Source: CAVAWX01 sp963592385
GTDB lineage: Bacteria > Actinomycetota > Coriobacteriia > Coriobacteriales > QAMH01
Direction of reading: 5' to 3'
Length of the DNA stretch: 32,483 nt
Assembly (NCBI GenBank): GCA_963592385.1
Contig: CAVAWX010000010.1
Coordinates: forward strand, 1-32,483
In this document: positions 18,429 to 25,738 of the stretch, in pieces
How positions within the stretch are numbered: position 1 is the stretch's first letter
Layout: each line of letters starts with the position of its first letter
Notes under the pieces: generated by a model
What the model was told of the DNA's origin: nothing
The model's database searches: none
What the model saw: the letters and a program-made list of their open reading frames with translations, nothing else
Translations under genes and position numbers: made by a program

Positions 18429-19166
18429 TCATTTCTGCGGTAAAGGACGTTTTGCAGCTATGCCAGGACGGCGCGGCAACTTCACAAATGCCTCACCTGT
18501 CTTCTCGAAGATGAAAATCAAGCGCTTCGCTTTTTCTTCTCCCACGCAACAAAGCTTGCGTTCCACAAGAGACAAGCCGAGTAGTTCCGCAGCCTTCATA
18601 CCATCCTCTATCTCTTCATTCGAGATATCGGATTTCAGCGCGAAGAGTTTTCCACCTCTTTTCAGAAGAGGTGTCGCAAGTTCCTCGCACACGGGAAGGC
18701 TGCTCACCGCACGCATAACCACTCCGCCGAATACCTCACCTAATTCATAGGCGAGTTCTTCGCTGCGCACATCGCTCACATGAACCGTTTCGCTCAAACC
18801 CAGCCGGTCCACAATCTTCTTGGTTGCCGCAGCCTTCTTCTTCACCGAGTCGAGGAGGGTGAACTCCTTCCCACTTGCCACCGCGAGGGGAAGCCCCGGA
18901 AACCCGCCACCCGTTCCTATATCCAAAAACGGGCCGTCCACACCCTCCAGACAGGAAAGCACCGTCAGAGAATCCTCCACATGAAGAGGAATGGCTTTCT
19001 CGTAGCTGGTGATGCGGGTGAGGTTTGTCGTCTTGTTTTCCTCGAAGAGGTAGTGAAGATGAAGAAGCAGCAGCTCCTTTTTCTCTCCCTCGAGCTCTAC
19101 CCCCAAACGAGAAAGAGCCGCGTCGAGGGCGGCTCTCTCCGTATCTCCAAATTCAAAGCTGCTCAT
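18429..19166 (-). CDS. rsmG: 16S rRNA (guanine-527-N7)-methyltransferase
   Basis: This 245-residue SAM-dependent methyltransferase modifies G527 of 16S rRNA (older name gidB). DIGTGGGFPGLPLAVA is the SAM-binding motif I. LLLLHLHYLFEENKTTNLTRI..EKAIPLHVEDSL and SVKKKAAATKKIVDRLGL are family blocks. There is no Shine-Dalgarno sequence; the ATG lies 2 bp after the jag stop (TAG-CG-ATG), so translation is probably coupled. It is the last gene of the rpmH operon. Confidence 0.94.
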   Translation of the reverse strand: MSSFEFGDTERAALDAALSRLGVELEGEKKELLLLHLHYLFEENKTTNLTRITSYEKAIPLHVEDSLTVLSCLEGVDGPFLDIGTGGGFPGLPLAVASGKEFTLLDSVKKKAAATKKIVDRLGLSETVHVSDVRSEELAYELGEVFGGVVMRAVSSLPVCEELATPLLKRGGKLFALKSDISNEEIEDGMKAAELLGLSLVERKLCCVGEEKAKRLIFIFEKTGEAFVKLPRRPGIAAKRPLPQK

Positions 19167-19168
19167 CG

Positions 19169-19777
19169 CTAGACAGGCACGACCACGACGCGGCGCTCGG
19201 GATCCTCGCCTTCGGAATGCGTCTCCACGCGCTCGTCGTCGCGCAGGGCCATGTGCACCAAGCGGCGCTCGTAGGCGTTCATGGGGCGCAGGCGTATGTC
19301 CCTGTCCTGGTCGACCGCGCGGTCGGCTGCGTTGTACGCGGTGGCCTCGATCTTCTGACGCTGGCGATGCTTGTAGCTCTCCACGTCGATGGTCACATGG
19401 TGGCGGCGTCCCACCTTCTTCTGGGTGATGGTCGAGACGAGCACCTGCAGCGCCTCGAGCGTGTGCCCGTAACGCCCGATCAGGATGGCCAGGTCTCCAC
19501 CCACCACATCGAGAATAATCTCGTCGTCGTCGCCCTCGTACTCGTCTATCTCGGCGTTCTCCGCGTCGAAATACGCGAGTATGGACTGCAAGGTCTCTAT
19601 CGCCGCATCGGACACCTCGTCGAGCTCGCTTTCACGAAGCTGCGCCGCCTCGTCGTCGAGAGCGCCCTCGCCTTCCTCGACGAACTCGCCGTCTTGATTA
19701 TCTGAATTTTCAATAATCTCGCCATCGCGCTCGACAGCGTCGTCATTGGAAACCACAATCATCTCTTCATCGTTCAT
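19169..19777 (-). CDS. jag: KH-R3H RNA-binding protein (Jag/KhpB)
   Basis: This 202-residue RNA-binding protein is normally encoded beside yidC. The KH type-II domain (about 75-125) carries the GxxG loop as IGRYG; the R3H domain (about 140-200) includes YKHRQRQKIEATAYNAADRAV and RPMNAYERRLVHMALRDDERVETHSEGE. The first 65 residues are strongly acidic (DEEM, DDAVERDGE, EEGEGALDDEAAQ) and show no Jag_N domain, unlike Bacillus/Streptococcus KhpB. The ribosome site GAGGAG lies 5 nt before the ATG. KhpB proteins bind small RNAs and mRNAs and affect cell division in Firmicutes; the role here is inferred. Confidence 0.92.
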   Translation of the reverse strand: MNDEEMIVVSNDDAVERDGEIIENSDNQDGEFVEEGEGALDDEAAQLRESELDEVSDAAIETLQSILAYFDAENAEIDEYEGDDDEIILDVVGGDLAILIGRYGHTLEALQVLVSTITQKKVGRRHHVTIDVESYKHRQRQKIEATAYNAADRAVDQDRDIRLRPMNAYERRLVHMALRDDERVETHSEGEDPERRVVVVPV

Positions 19778-19828
19778 GGATGCTCCTCACCTTGTATTTG
19801 GCAGCGCGCGCCGAAAAGCGCGCGTCGT

Positions 19829-20599
19829 TTAACGAGATTTGCGCGGGCGCTTCTTCTTCTCGCGGCGCTGCACGTTCACACGCACGGGCTGCACGTGGAT
19901 TTCCTCTTCGGTGGCGGCGTCTTCCTTCTCCATCACCCTGTTTTGGATGAGCTGCTGGAAGAAGCCGAAGCACGACGACAGCGCCCAGTACAGCATGACG
20001 CCTGCCGGCGAGATGAACGCCATCCAGATGAACATGATGCCCATGACGCCGACCATCATCATGGTCTGGTTCTTGTTCTGGTCGGCGTTTTTCAGCTGCA
20101 GAATCATCGGCGCGATGGAAAAGCCGATGAACAACACGAGGAGCACGATGTAGGGGATGGCGTAGACGGGACCCACATTCCACGCGTCGCCGAGCGTCTG
20201 CGTGAGGTTCGGGATGATCTGGTAGAAGGTCACGCCGAGCTGGTCGGTGGCGTAGTCGCCGATTTTCCAGCGCAGCACCTGGAACAGGATGATGAAGATG
20301 GGCATCTGGATGATCATCGGCAGGCACCCCGCGAGCGGGTTGAACCCGGTCTCGCGGTAGAGCTTCATCGTCTCTTCCTGGATTTTCTGCTGGTCGCCCG
20401 CGTAGATCTCCTGGATTTCCTTCATGCGGGGCTGGAACTTCTTCATCTCGTAGCTGGACTTGAACTGCTTGCGCTGCAGCGGAAAGAGGATGAAGCGGAT
20501 GACCAACGTCACGATGATGATGGCAAGGCCCCAGTCGCCCACGAAATTCGCGAGCAGCGACAGGGCATAGGCGCACCCGTTCAGAATACCGTCCCACAT
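19829..20599 (-). CDS. yidC: Membrane protein insertase YidC/Oxa1
   Basis: This 256-residue integral membrane insertase works alone or with SecYEG. It is the short Gram-positive-type form, with no periplasmic P1 domain. Hydrophobic segments lie at about 20-40 (GLAIIIVTLVIRFILFPL), 95-112 (CLPMIIQMPIFIILFQVL), 150-165 and 180-215. The charged residue of the hydrophilic groove is the Arg in TLVIRFILFPLQRKQ. RMKEIQEIY..DQQKIQEETMKLYRETGFNPLAGC is the characteristic C1 cytoplasmic hairpin. The tail is basic (RREKKKRPRKSR), as expected for ribosome contact. It lacks an obvious lipobox, so it may be a YidC1-like protein without lipidation. Confidence 0.95.
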   Translation of the reverse strand: MWDGILNGCAYALSLLANFVGDWGLAIIIVTLVIRFILFPLQRKQFKSSYEMKKFQPRMKEIQEIYAGDQQKIQEETMKLYRETGFNPLAGCLPMIIQMPIFIILFQVLRWKIGDYATDQLGVTFYQIIPNLTQTLGDAWNVGPVYAIPYIVLLVLFIGFSIAPMILQLKNADQNKNQTMMMVGVMGIMFIWMAFISPAGVMLYWALSSCFGFFQQLIQNRVMEKEDAATEEEIHVQPVRVNVQRREKKKRPRKSR

Positions 20600-20617
20600 A
20601 TGTGTAAACCTTTCGCT

Positions 20618-20884
20618 TTATTTCACGCGGGCGCAAGAAGCACCCGTCTCTTCTTTTTCCGGTACGGGGTCGTATCCGCAAGTGTGCCACGGATTGCAAC
20701 GAACGATACGCTTCGTCGCCATCCATCCACCTTTGATACATCCGAAACGGCGAATTGCAATGATAGCGTATTCAGAGCAGCTTGGAACGTAACGGCACGT
20801 GGGAGGAAAAAGCGGGGACACATATGTGCGGTACCCCTGGATCGCCGCGAGGATGCAGGTGCGGGGGAGAGCGGAGGCCTTCAC
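20618..20884 (-). CDS. yidD: Membrane protein insertion efficiency factor YidD
   Basis: This small 88-residue protein assists YidC-mediated insertion. Core motif: AIQGYRTYVSPLFPPTCRYVPSCSEYAIIAI, then GCIKGGWMATKRIVRCNPW..GYDPVP; the CRYxPSCSxY and RCNPW signatures are intact. The start is GTG at 20884, overlapping the rnpA stop (GTGA), so it is coupled to rnpA. A longer open frame upstream runs in the shadow of rnpA and is rejected. The C-terminal tail (EKEETGASCARVK) is slightly longer than usual. Confidence 0.95.
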   Translation of the reverse strand: MKASALPRTCILAAIQGYRTYVSPLFPPTCRYVPSCSEYAIIAIRRFGCIKGGWMATKRIVRCNPWHTCGYDPVPEKEETGASCARVK

Positions 20885-21288
20885 GACGCGCTCCTCTTTT
20901 TCCGCCGCACACGACGCGCGGCGCCTTTTTCCTGCATGCCGGCCCCGTCCTGCACGACGCCCTCGCCCAGCACGCCGGCCGCCTTCAACGCGCGCTTCAT
21001 CTGGCGCACCACGTCCTCGTGTGCGGCCGTCGCCACGCTTTTCCGGGCGATGAAGACGACGTCGCTGCCCGCCCACGGCGCCCCCAGCTCGCGCGCAGCC
21101 TCGCGCATGACACGTTTGCAGCGGCTGCGCAAAGGCGCGACGCCCAGCTTCTTTCCCGCGATGAAGGCGCAGCGCCCTTCGGCATGCGGGGAAGGGGCGA
21201 CGATGAACGAGCAGCACCTACAAGAAGAGCGCCTCCCTTGTGTGAAGAGGCGCTCTATCTCTTGCTTCGATTTGACGGTGCCTTTCAT
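20881..21288 (-). CDS. rnpA: Ribonuclease P protein component
   Basis: This 135-residue protein subunit of RNase P helps bind the tRNA leader. The basic motif APLRSRCKRVMREAARELG matches the family RNR box but reads R-S-R where most have R-N-R. KKLGVAPLRSR..and SDVVFIARKSVATAAHEDVVRQMKRAL are usual blocks. The N-terminal third has a cysteine cluster (SSCRCCSF..GRCAF), unusual for RnpA. A 25-residue basic tail (RRVRRKKRSAS) ends the protein. It lies between rpmH and yidD, as in most bacteria. Confidence 0.92.
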   Translation of the reverse strand: MKGTVKSKQEIERLFTQGRRSSCRCCSFIVAPSPHAEGRCAFIAGKKLGVAPLRSRCKRVMREAARELGAPWAGSDVVFIARKSVATAAHEDVVRQMKRALKAAGVLGEGVVQDGAGMQEKGAARRVRRKKRSAS

Positions 21289-21329
21289 GGAAAAGCCACC
21301 TCGCGCATGGCCGCGAAACTACACGCGGG

Positions 21330-21464
21330 TTATGCGCACAGACGCTTGCGACCCTTGGCGCGGCGCGCCTTCAGGACAGCGCGGCCGCCACGAGACGACA
21401 TGCGGGCACGGAAACCGTGGCACTTCGCGCGCTTGCGCTTGTTCGGCTGGTACGTACGTTTCAT
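21330..21464 (-). CDS. rpmH: 50S ribosomal protein L34
   Basis: This 44-residue protein begins MKRTYQPNKRKRAKCHGFRA, continues RMSSRGGRAVLKARRAKGRK and ends RLCA, then TAA. It is full length and matches the family. GGAGG lies 7 nt before the ATG. A strong promoter (21514-21542) sits just upstream. It is the first gene of the rpmH-rnpA-yidD-yidC-jag-rsmG operon and flanks the origin. Confidence 0.97.
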   Translation of the reverse strand: MKRTYQPNKRKRAKCHGFRARMSSRGGRAVLKARRAKGRKRLCA

Positions 21465-21513
21465 CTCTAATCCTCCTCGGAGAAATCTCCGTCACGAACA
21501 GTTAAGCCCGAGA

Positions 21514-21542
21514 AGTCTACTTCGGCGGCACAGACGCGTCAA
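21514..21542 (-). promoter_or_regulatory. rpmH operon promoter
   Basis: On the minus strand TTGACG (21542-21537) and TAGACT (21519-21514) are separated by exactly 17 bp, close to the sigma-70 consensus. Transcription would start near 21507 and give a leader of about 40 nt before rpmH. A perfect DnaA box lies 35 bp upstream (21577-21585), so DnaA could affect it. Confidence 0.75.
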
Positions 21543-21559
21543 GGGCGAACAGGGAGATT

Positions 21560-21975
21560 TTTCCTCGTCTTTTCACTGTGGAAAAAAGTGGATAAGGTGG
21601 AAAACACTGTATAAAAGAAGTGTTTTCGGTGGAAAACTTCCAAACGGCGCATGAAAAAATTTCAGAGCTTTTTTCCACGAACAAGTGTTTCCCGGCACCC
21701 CTTTACCCGAAAAAACGATAGATTCCGCCGCTTTCCGCCTTCCATAGTGAAAAAGACACAGAGTTTCCACCGAATATTCCATGTTTCCAGAAAGCTTTTC
21801 CACACACGTGGAATCTTATGTGGAAAACGTTGAAAATACCTGTTCAACATAGGTGGAAACTTTCCTATCAAGAATGAAAACCAAAAGCTCCGCGCTGCGC
21901 ATCTGAAAAACTTTCGCCTTTTTTCGTTGAAAACCTAGTGGAAAACTGAATTTTTTCCTATATTTGTGGAAAGGA
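21560..21975. other. oriC: Putative origin of replication (oriC) with DnaA-box cluster
   Basis: The spacer between rpmH and the GHKL-ATPase gene is sharply AT-rich against GC-rich neighbours. Perfect TTTTCCACA boxes, which fit the DnaA consensus TTWTNCACA: 21577-21585 (minus), 21796-21804 (plus), 21819-21827 (minus). One-mismatch boxes: 21587-21595 (TTATCCACT), 21596-21604, 21628-21636, 21671-21679, 21937-21945, 21965-21973. The T-rich stretch 21905-21965 is a plausible unwinding element. Gene orientation flips here, as expected at an origin. Short open frames on both strands are spurious. Confidence 0.85.
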
Positions 21976-21986
21976 GGCGGAAACTT

Positions 21987-22763
21987 TTGGAAACGTCGAT
22001 GGAAAAACTTTCCCCACAGCCGGCACGCATCGCGGTCTACGACGGACTGCGCACCGAGCCGCAGATCGTCGACATCGAGGAAGACGACATCAAACAATAT
22101 ATAGGTGCGATCGCGGCGAAGACCTACGAACTGGCCAGCGCGCGCGGCGGCCAGATCCCCTACACCGTCATCTTGCAGGTGACGGAAAACTTCATCCACG
22201 CGCACTTCTCCGAGCCGTGCATCTCCATCCTGGACCGGGGCAACACCATACGTTTCTCCGACCAAGGCCCGGGCATCGAGGACAAGGAGCGCGTGCAGCT
22301 GCCCGGCTTCACCTCGGCGACGCAGGAGATGCGCCGCTACATCAACGGCGTGGGCTCGGGCCTGCCCATCGTGAAGGAGTACCTGAAGTTCTCGAACGGC
22401 CGCCTCGTGATAGAAGACAACATCTCGCAGGGTACGGTCATCACCATCAGCGTGAACCCCTACTTGCAAAAAGACGAGCCTGTCGTCTACCAGGAGACGC
22501 CGCAGCGCGAGCCGGCCGGCCAGGCGGCACCCGCACCGCAAGCGGAGAAGGTGGCGTTGCAGCAGCGCGACGAGGACATCCTGCGCCTGACCATGCACAT
22601 AGGCTCGATAGGACCCACCGACGTGCACGAGCAGCTGCAGATCCCCGTCTCGACCGCACATCGCCTGTTGAAGCGCCTCGAGGAAGGCGGCTATCTGAAG
22701 TCCGAGGCGGGTGGGCAGCACAGGCGCATAATCACGGACAGCGGCAAAGCGGCGATCGCGTGA
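21987..22763 (+). CDS. GHKL-family ATPase fused to winged-helix DNA-binding domain, upstream of dnaA
   Basis: I do not recognise a named family. Residues about 25-156 form a complete Bergerat (histidine-kinase-like) ATP fold: N box QVTENFIHAH (E67, N68, H71), G1 box DQGPGI (92-97), the SATQEMRRYINGVGSGLPIV lid with G2 GVGSGLP (121-127), and the final GTVITISV. A flexible Pro/Ala/Gln linker (160-185) precedes a winged helix (about 185-255): DILRLTMHIGSIGPTDVHEQ, then VSTAHRLLKRLEEGGYLKSE, reminiscent of IclR/MarR helices. No phosphoacceptor His, sensor or membrane domain is seen. The start is TTG 21987, 9 nt after GGAGG; ATG 21999 is the alternative. The stop is 13 bp before dnaA, so one operon is very likely. 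Possible roles: an anti-sigma-type kinase, or an ATP-responsive regulator of dnaA or the origin. Function unknown. Confidence 0.85.
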   Translation: METSMEKLSPQPARIAVYDGLRTEPQIVDIEEDDIKQYIGAIAAKTYELASARGGQIPYTVILQVTENFIHAHFSEPCISILDRGNTIRFSDQGPGIEDKERVQLPGFTSATQEMRRYINGVGSGLPIVKEYLKFSNGRLVIEDNISQGTVITISVNPYLQKDEPVVYQETPQREPAGQAAPAPQAEKVALQQRDEDILRLTMHIGSIGPTDVHEQLQIPVSTAHRLLKRLEEGGYLKSEAGGQHRRIITDSGKAAIA

Positions 22764-22776
22764 AAGGGAGGCGTAT

Positions 22777-24399
22777 ATGAACCAGGAAGAACTCTGGTCG
22801 GCGGTGATGCACCAGCTGCTCGACGGCGTGAGCGCCGACGACCCGAAAAGCGTCTTTCTCACGCTCGTGAAGCCGTTTCGCATATTCGGCGACCAGTTCG
22901 TGTTGCTCGCGGAAAACGCGCAGGTGGAGTCGTGGGTGCGCACGAACTACCTGGACGAGATCCAGTCCACGCTCGACGCGATCGCCACCGAGAGCTACCA
23001 CGTGAACATCGCCTCCAACGAGGACATGGGCGACAGCTCGGCGCAACAGGCGTCGCACGCGGCGGGCACGTCGCATAGCTCGCACGCCGCGCGAGAGCCG
23101 CACACGCCGTCCGCGCAGCCGGCGCAGCAGGCAGCGCAGAGCACGGCGCAGCCGGCGCACCCCTTCACCATGCCGAAGATGCACAGCGAGGCAAGCGCAC
23201 CCGCCCCCGAGACCCCGCAGCCCGCGTGGATGAACCAGTATGTGACCCCCGAGGAGATCAAAGCGACGGCACCGCAGCAAAAGCGCAACGCCCCCGAGGC
23301 GGAGAGCATGGTGGCCCGCGGCGCGAGCCACGACCCGAACTCGCCGACGAGCGGCCGCGAGATCCTCTTCGAGCGCTTCACCTTCGACACCTTCGTCGTC
23401 GGGCCGTCCAACAAGTTCGCGCGGGGCGTGGCGCTGGCCGTGGCCGAGCAGCCCGGCATGGCCTACAACCCGGTGTTCATCTACGGCAACTCCGGCCTGG
23501 GCAAGACCCACCTGCTGGCCGCCATCGCGAACTACGTGGTCACGAACTTCCCGCGCATGGCGGTCGTCTACGCGTCGGCCAACGACTTCACCAACGACTT
23601 CGTCCAGTCGGTGCAGGCCAACGACTGGCTGTCGTTCAACAAGAAGTACCACCAGGCCGACATCCTGCTGATCGACGACGTGCAGTACCTCGAAGGGCGC
23701 AACGAGACCATCGACCAGCTCTTCAACATATTCAACGAGATGGTGAACCAGCACAAGCAGATCGTGCTGTCGGCCGACCGCGCGCCCAAAGACATCGACA
23801 TGGACGACCGCATGCGCAGCCGCTTCCTCACGGGCACGACGCCGGACATCAACCCGCCGGACTACGAGACACGCCTGGCCATCCTGCGCAACTACCTGCC
23901 GCGCGCACTGCCGCAGAATTTCGTGGGCACCGTGCCCGACGACGTGCTGGAATACGTGGCGAAGGTGTCCACCTCGAACGTGCGCGAGATCGAGGGCGCC
24001 GTCAACCAGCTCGTCACCCACATGTCGGTGCTGCACAAGACCGACATCTCCGTGGACGAGGCCAAGGAGATCTTGCAGGACTTCTTTCTCGAGACCGACA
24101 AAAAGCAGGTGAGCATCGCGGGGATCCAGGCGGAAGTCGAGCGCTACTTCGGCGTCTCGCACGAGGACATGGTCTCGGCCAAGCGCTCGCGCGACATCGC
24201 CTATGCGCGGCACGTGGCCATCTACCTCTCGCGCTGGCTGACGGAGGAGTCGCTGGAGAGCATCGGCAAGAAGTTCGGCGGGCGCGACCACACGACCATC
24301 ATGCACTCGGCGAACAAGATCGACAAAGACCAGAAGGACAACCGCACGCTGTTCGACCAGATCGAGCAGCTGACGGCGCGCATCAAAGGGCATAGCTGA
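22777..24399 (+). CDS. dnaA: Chromosomal replication initiator protein DnaA
   Basis: This 540-residue AAA+ initiator has the four usual domains. Domain I (1-85: ELWSAVMHQLLDGVSADDPKSVF..) is followed by a long low-complexity Ala/Gln/His/Pro domain II (about 90-180). Domain III carries Walker A GNSGLGKTH (236-244), Walker B LLIDDVQYL (about 297) and the DRMRSRFLTG arginine finger/sensor. Domain IV has the DNA-binding signature GGRDHTTIMHS (about 501-511). AGGGAGG lies 7 nt upstream of the ATG. It binds the boxes in oriC and probably those at 24450 between dnaA and dnaN. Confidence 0.98.
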   Translation: MNQEELWSAVMHQLLDGVSADDPKSVFLTLVKPFRIFGDQFVLLAENAQVESWVRTNYLDEIQSTLDAIATESYHVNIASNEDMGDSSAQQASHAAGTSHSSHAAREPHTPSAQPAQQAAQSTAQPAHPFTMPKMHSEASAPAPETPQPAWMNQYVTPEEIKATAPQQKRNAPEAESMVARGASHDPNSPTSGREILFERFTFDTFVVGPSNKFARGVALAVAEQPGMAYNPVFIYGNSGLGKTHLLAAIANYVVTNFPRMAVVYASANDFTNDFVQSVQANDWLSFNKKYHQADILLIDDVQYLEGRNETIDQLFNIFNEMVNQHKQIVLSADRAPKDIDMDDRMRSRFLTGTTPDINPPDYETRLAILRNYLPRALPQNFVGTVPDDVLEYVAKVSTSNVREIEGAVNQLVTHMSVLHKTDISVDEAKEILQDFFLETDKKQVSIAGIQAEVERYFGVSHEDMVSAKRSRDIAYARHVAIYLSRWLTEESLESIGKKFGGRDHTTIMHSANKIDKDQKDNRTLFDQIEQLTARIKGHS

Positions 24400-24624
24400 G
24401 GCGCGCGGGCGAACATGTGGCATACCAGGTTGAAAACGATGGGAAAACGTGTGGAAAAGGGGCGGGGCGATTTTCGCGGTGGAAAGATTTTCGGGTTTTG
24501 CACATCCGAAATGAACAGAGACACCTGCGACGAGCTGCAAAAAACCGACTCGTCTACATATCCACGTGTTTTACTATAAGTACTAAATGAAGAAAGAACT
24601 TTAATAAAAAGGAGGCGGCGCGTC
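24400..24624. promoter_or_regulatory. dnaA-dnaN spacer with DnaA-like boxes and probable dnaN promoter
   Basis: The spacer is 225 bp and AT-rich toward dnaN. TGTGGAAAA (24450-24458) is a perfect box on the minus strand; weaker ones include GGTGGAAAG near 24479 and ATATCCACG near 24559. TCTACA (24553-24558) and TATAAG (24575-24580), 16 bp apart, are a candidate dnaN promoter, followed by AAAGGAGG. A second DnaA-box cluster after dnaA is known in several bacteria, where it can act in titration, in autoregulation or as a second half of the origin. Confidence 0.55.
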
Positions 24625-25725
24625 GTGGAATTCAACATCGACAAGAACGAACTTCAGAAAGCCCTCAACGTCGTGGGCAAGGGCATGTCGTCGCGGGCGA
24701 CCCTGCCGATCCTCGCGGGCGTGCTCGTGACCGCGCACGACGATGTGGTCACGTTCCAGACGACCGACCTCGAGACGTCCATCAGCCACACCACGCATGC
24801 CGATGTGATCGACCCCGGGCGCGTCGTCGTGCCGGGCAAGCTCTTCTCCGACATCGTGAAGAGCCTGCAGGACGCGGCCGTGCGGGTGAAGGTGAACGAC
24901 GCGCAGGTGGAAGTGGGGTGCCTGAACTCGTCGTTTACGCTCTCGACGCTGCCGGCCGACGATTTTCCCGCGTTTCCGCAGCTCACAGCCCAGCAGGAGA
25001 TCAGCGTGCCGGCGGGCGACCTCGCGCGTTCGGTGCAGCGCGTGGCGTTCGCCGCGAGCAAGGACGAGGCCCGCGCGGTGCTGATGGGCATATTCATCGA
25101 GGTGGACGAAAAGAACATCCGCCTCGTGACGACGGACGGCTACCGCCTCGCCGTCTCGGACATGCCCGTCGTCATCCCGCAAAGTGAGCCGTTCTCGGCG
25201 ATCATCCCGAGCCACGCCTTCGACGACGCGATGCACCTGGCGGCCGGCGAGCAGGCCGTGTCGCTCGGATTCACCGAAAACCAGATAGTGTTCAGCTTCG
25301 GCGACACCGTGTTCATCAGCCGCCGCACCGAGGGCAACTACCCCGACTACAAGGGGCTGCTGCCGAAGAAACACGACGTCAAGGCGACGATGGACATAGC
25401 CGAGCTGAAGACCGCGGTGAAGCGCGTGTCCCTGCTCGCGCAGTCGCACGCGCCGGTGCGCTTCCATTTCGACCTGCTCGCGCAAAACGCCGTGGTGTCC
25501 GCGAAGACGCAGGACGTCGGCGGCGCGCAGGAGACCATCTCGGCCGAGGTCGAGGGCGAGGACAACATCGACATCGCCTTCAACCACCAGTACGTGCTCG
25601 ACGGGTTGAACGTGATGGACGGCGCGGCATCGCTGGAGATGCAAGACCGCACTAAGCCCGGCATCTTTCGGCAAAAAGGTGACGAGGGCTATCTCTACCT
25701 CGTGATGCCCATGCAGGTGAGGTAG
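24625..25725 (+). CDS. dnaN: DNA polymerase III subunit beta (sliding clamp)
   Basis: This 366-residue clamp confers processivity. Three clamp folds are evident from blocks MEFNIDKNELQKALNVVGKGMSSR, SFTLSTLPADDFPAFPQL, RLVTTDGYRLAVSDMPV, RRTEGNYPDYKGLLPKK and YVLDGLNVMDGAASLEMQDRTKPGIFR, ending YLYLVMPMQVR as in most clamps. The GTG at 24625 follows AAAAAGGAGG at a 9-nt gap; there is no better in-frame start. It ends 13 bp before recF. Confidence 0.97.
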   Translation: MEFNIDKNELQKALNVVGKGMSSRATLPILAGVLVTAHDDVVTFQTTDLETSISHTTHADVIDPGRVVVPGKLFSDIVKSLQDAAVRVKVNDAQVEVGCLNSSFTLSTLPADDFPAFPQLTAQQEISVPAGDLARSVQRVAFAASKDEARAVLMGIFIEVDEKNIRLVTTDGYRLAVSDMPVVIPQSEPFSAIIPSHAFDDAMHLAAGEQAVSLGFTENQIVFSFGDTVFISRRTEGNYPDYKGLLPKKHDVKATMDIAELKTAVKRVSLLAQSHAPVRFHFDLLAQNAVVSAKTQDVGGAQETISAEVEGEDNIDIAFNHQYVLDGLNVMDGAASLEMQDRTKPGIFRQKGDEGYLYLVMPMQVR

Positions 25726-25738
25726 TGCGCGCACGTCG

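Noticed and set aside
21573..21871. Short open frames inside the oriC spacer
   Set aside because: AT-rich, Phe/Lys-rich translations with no ribosome site; DnaA boxes explain the sequence better.
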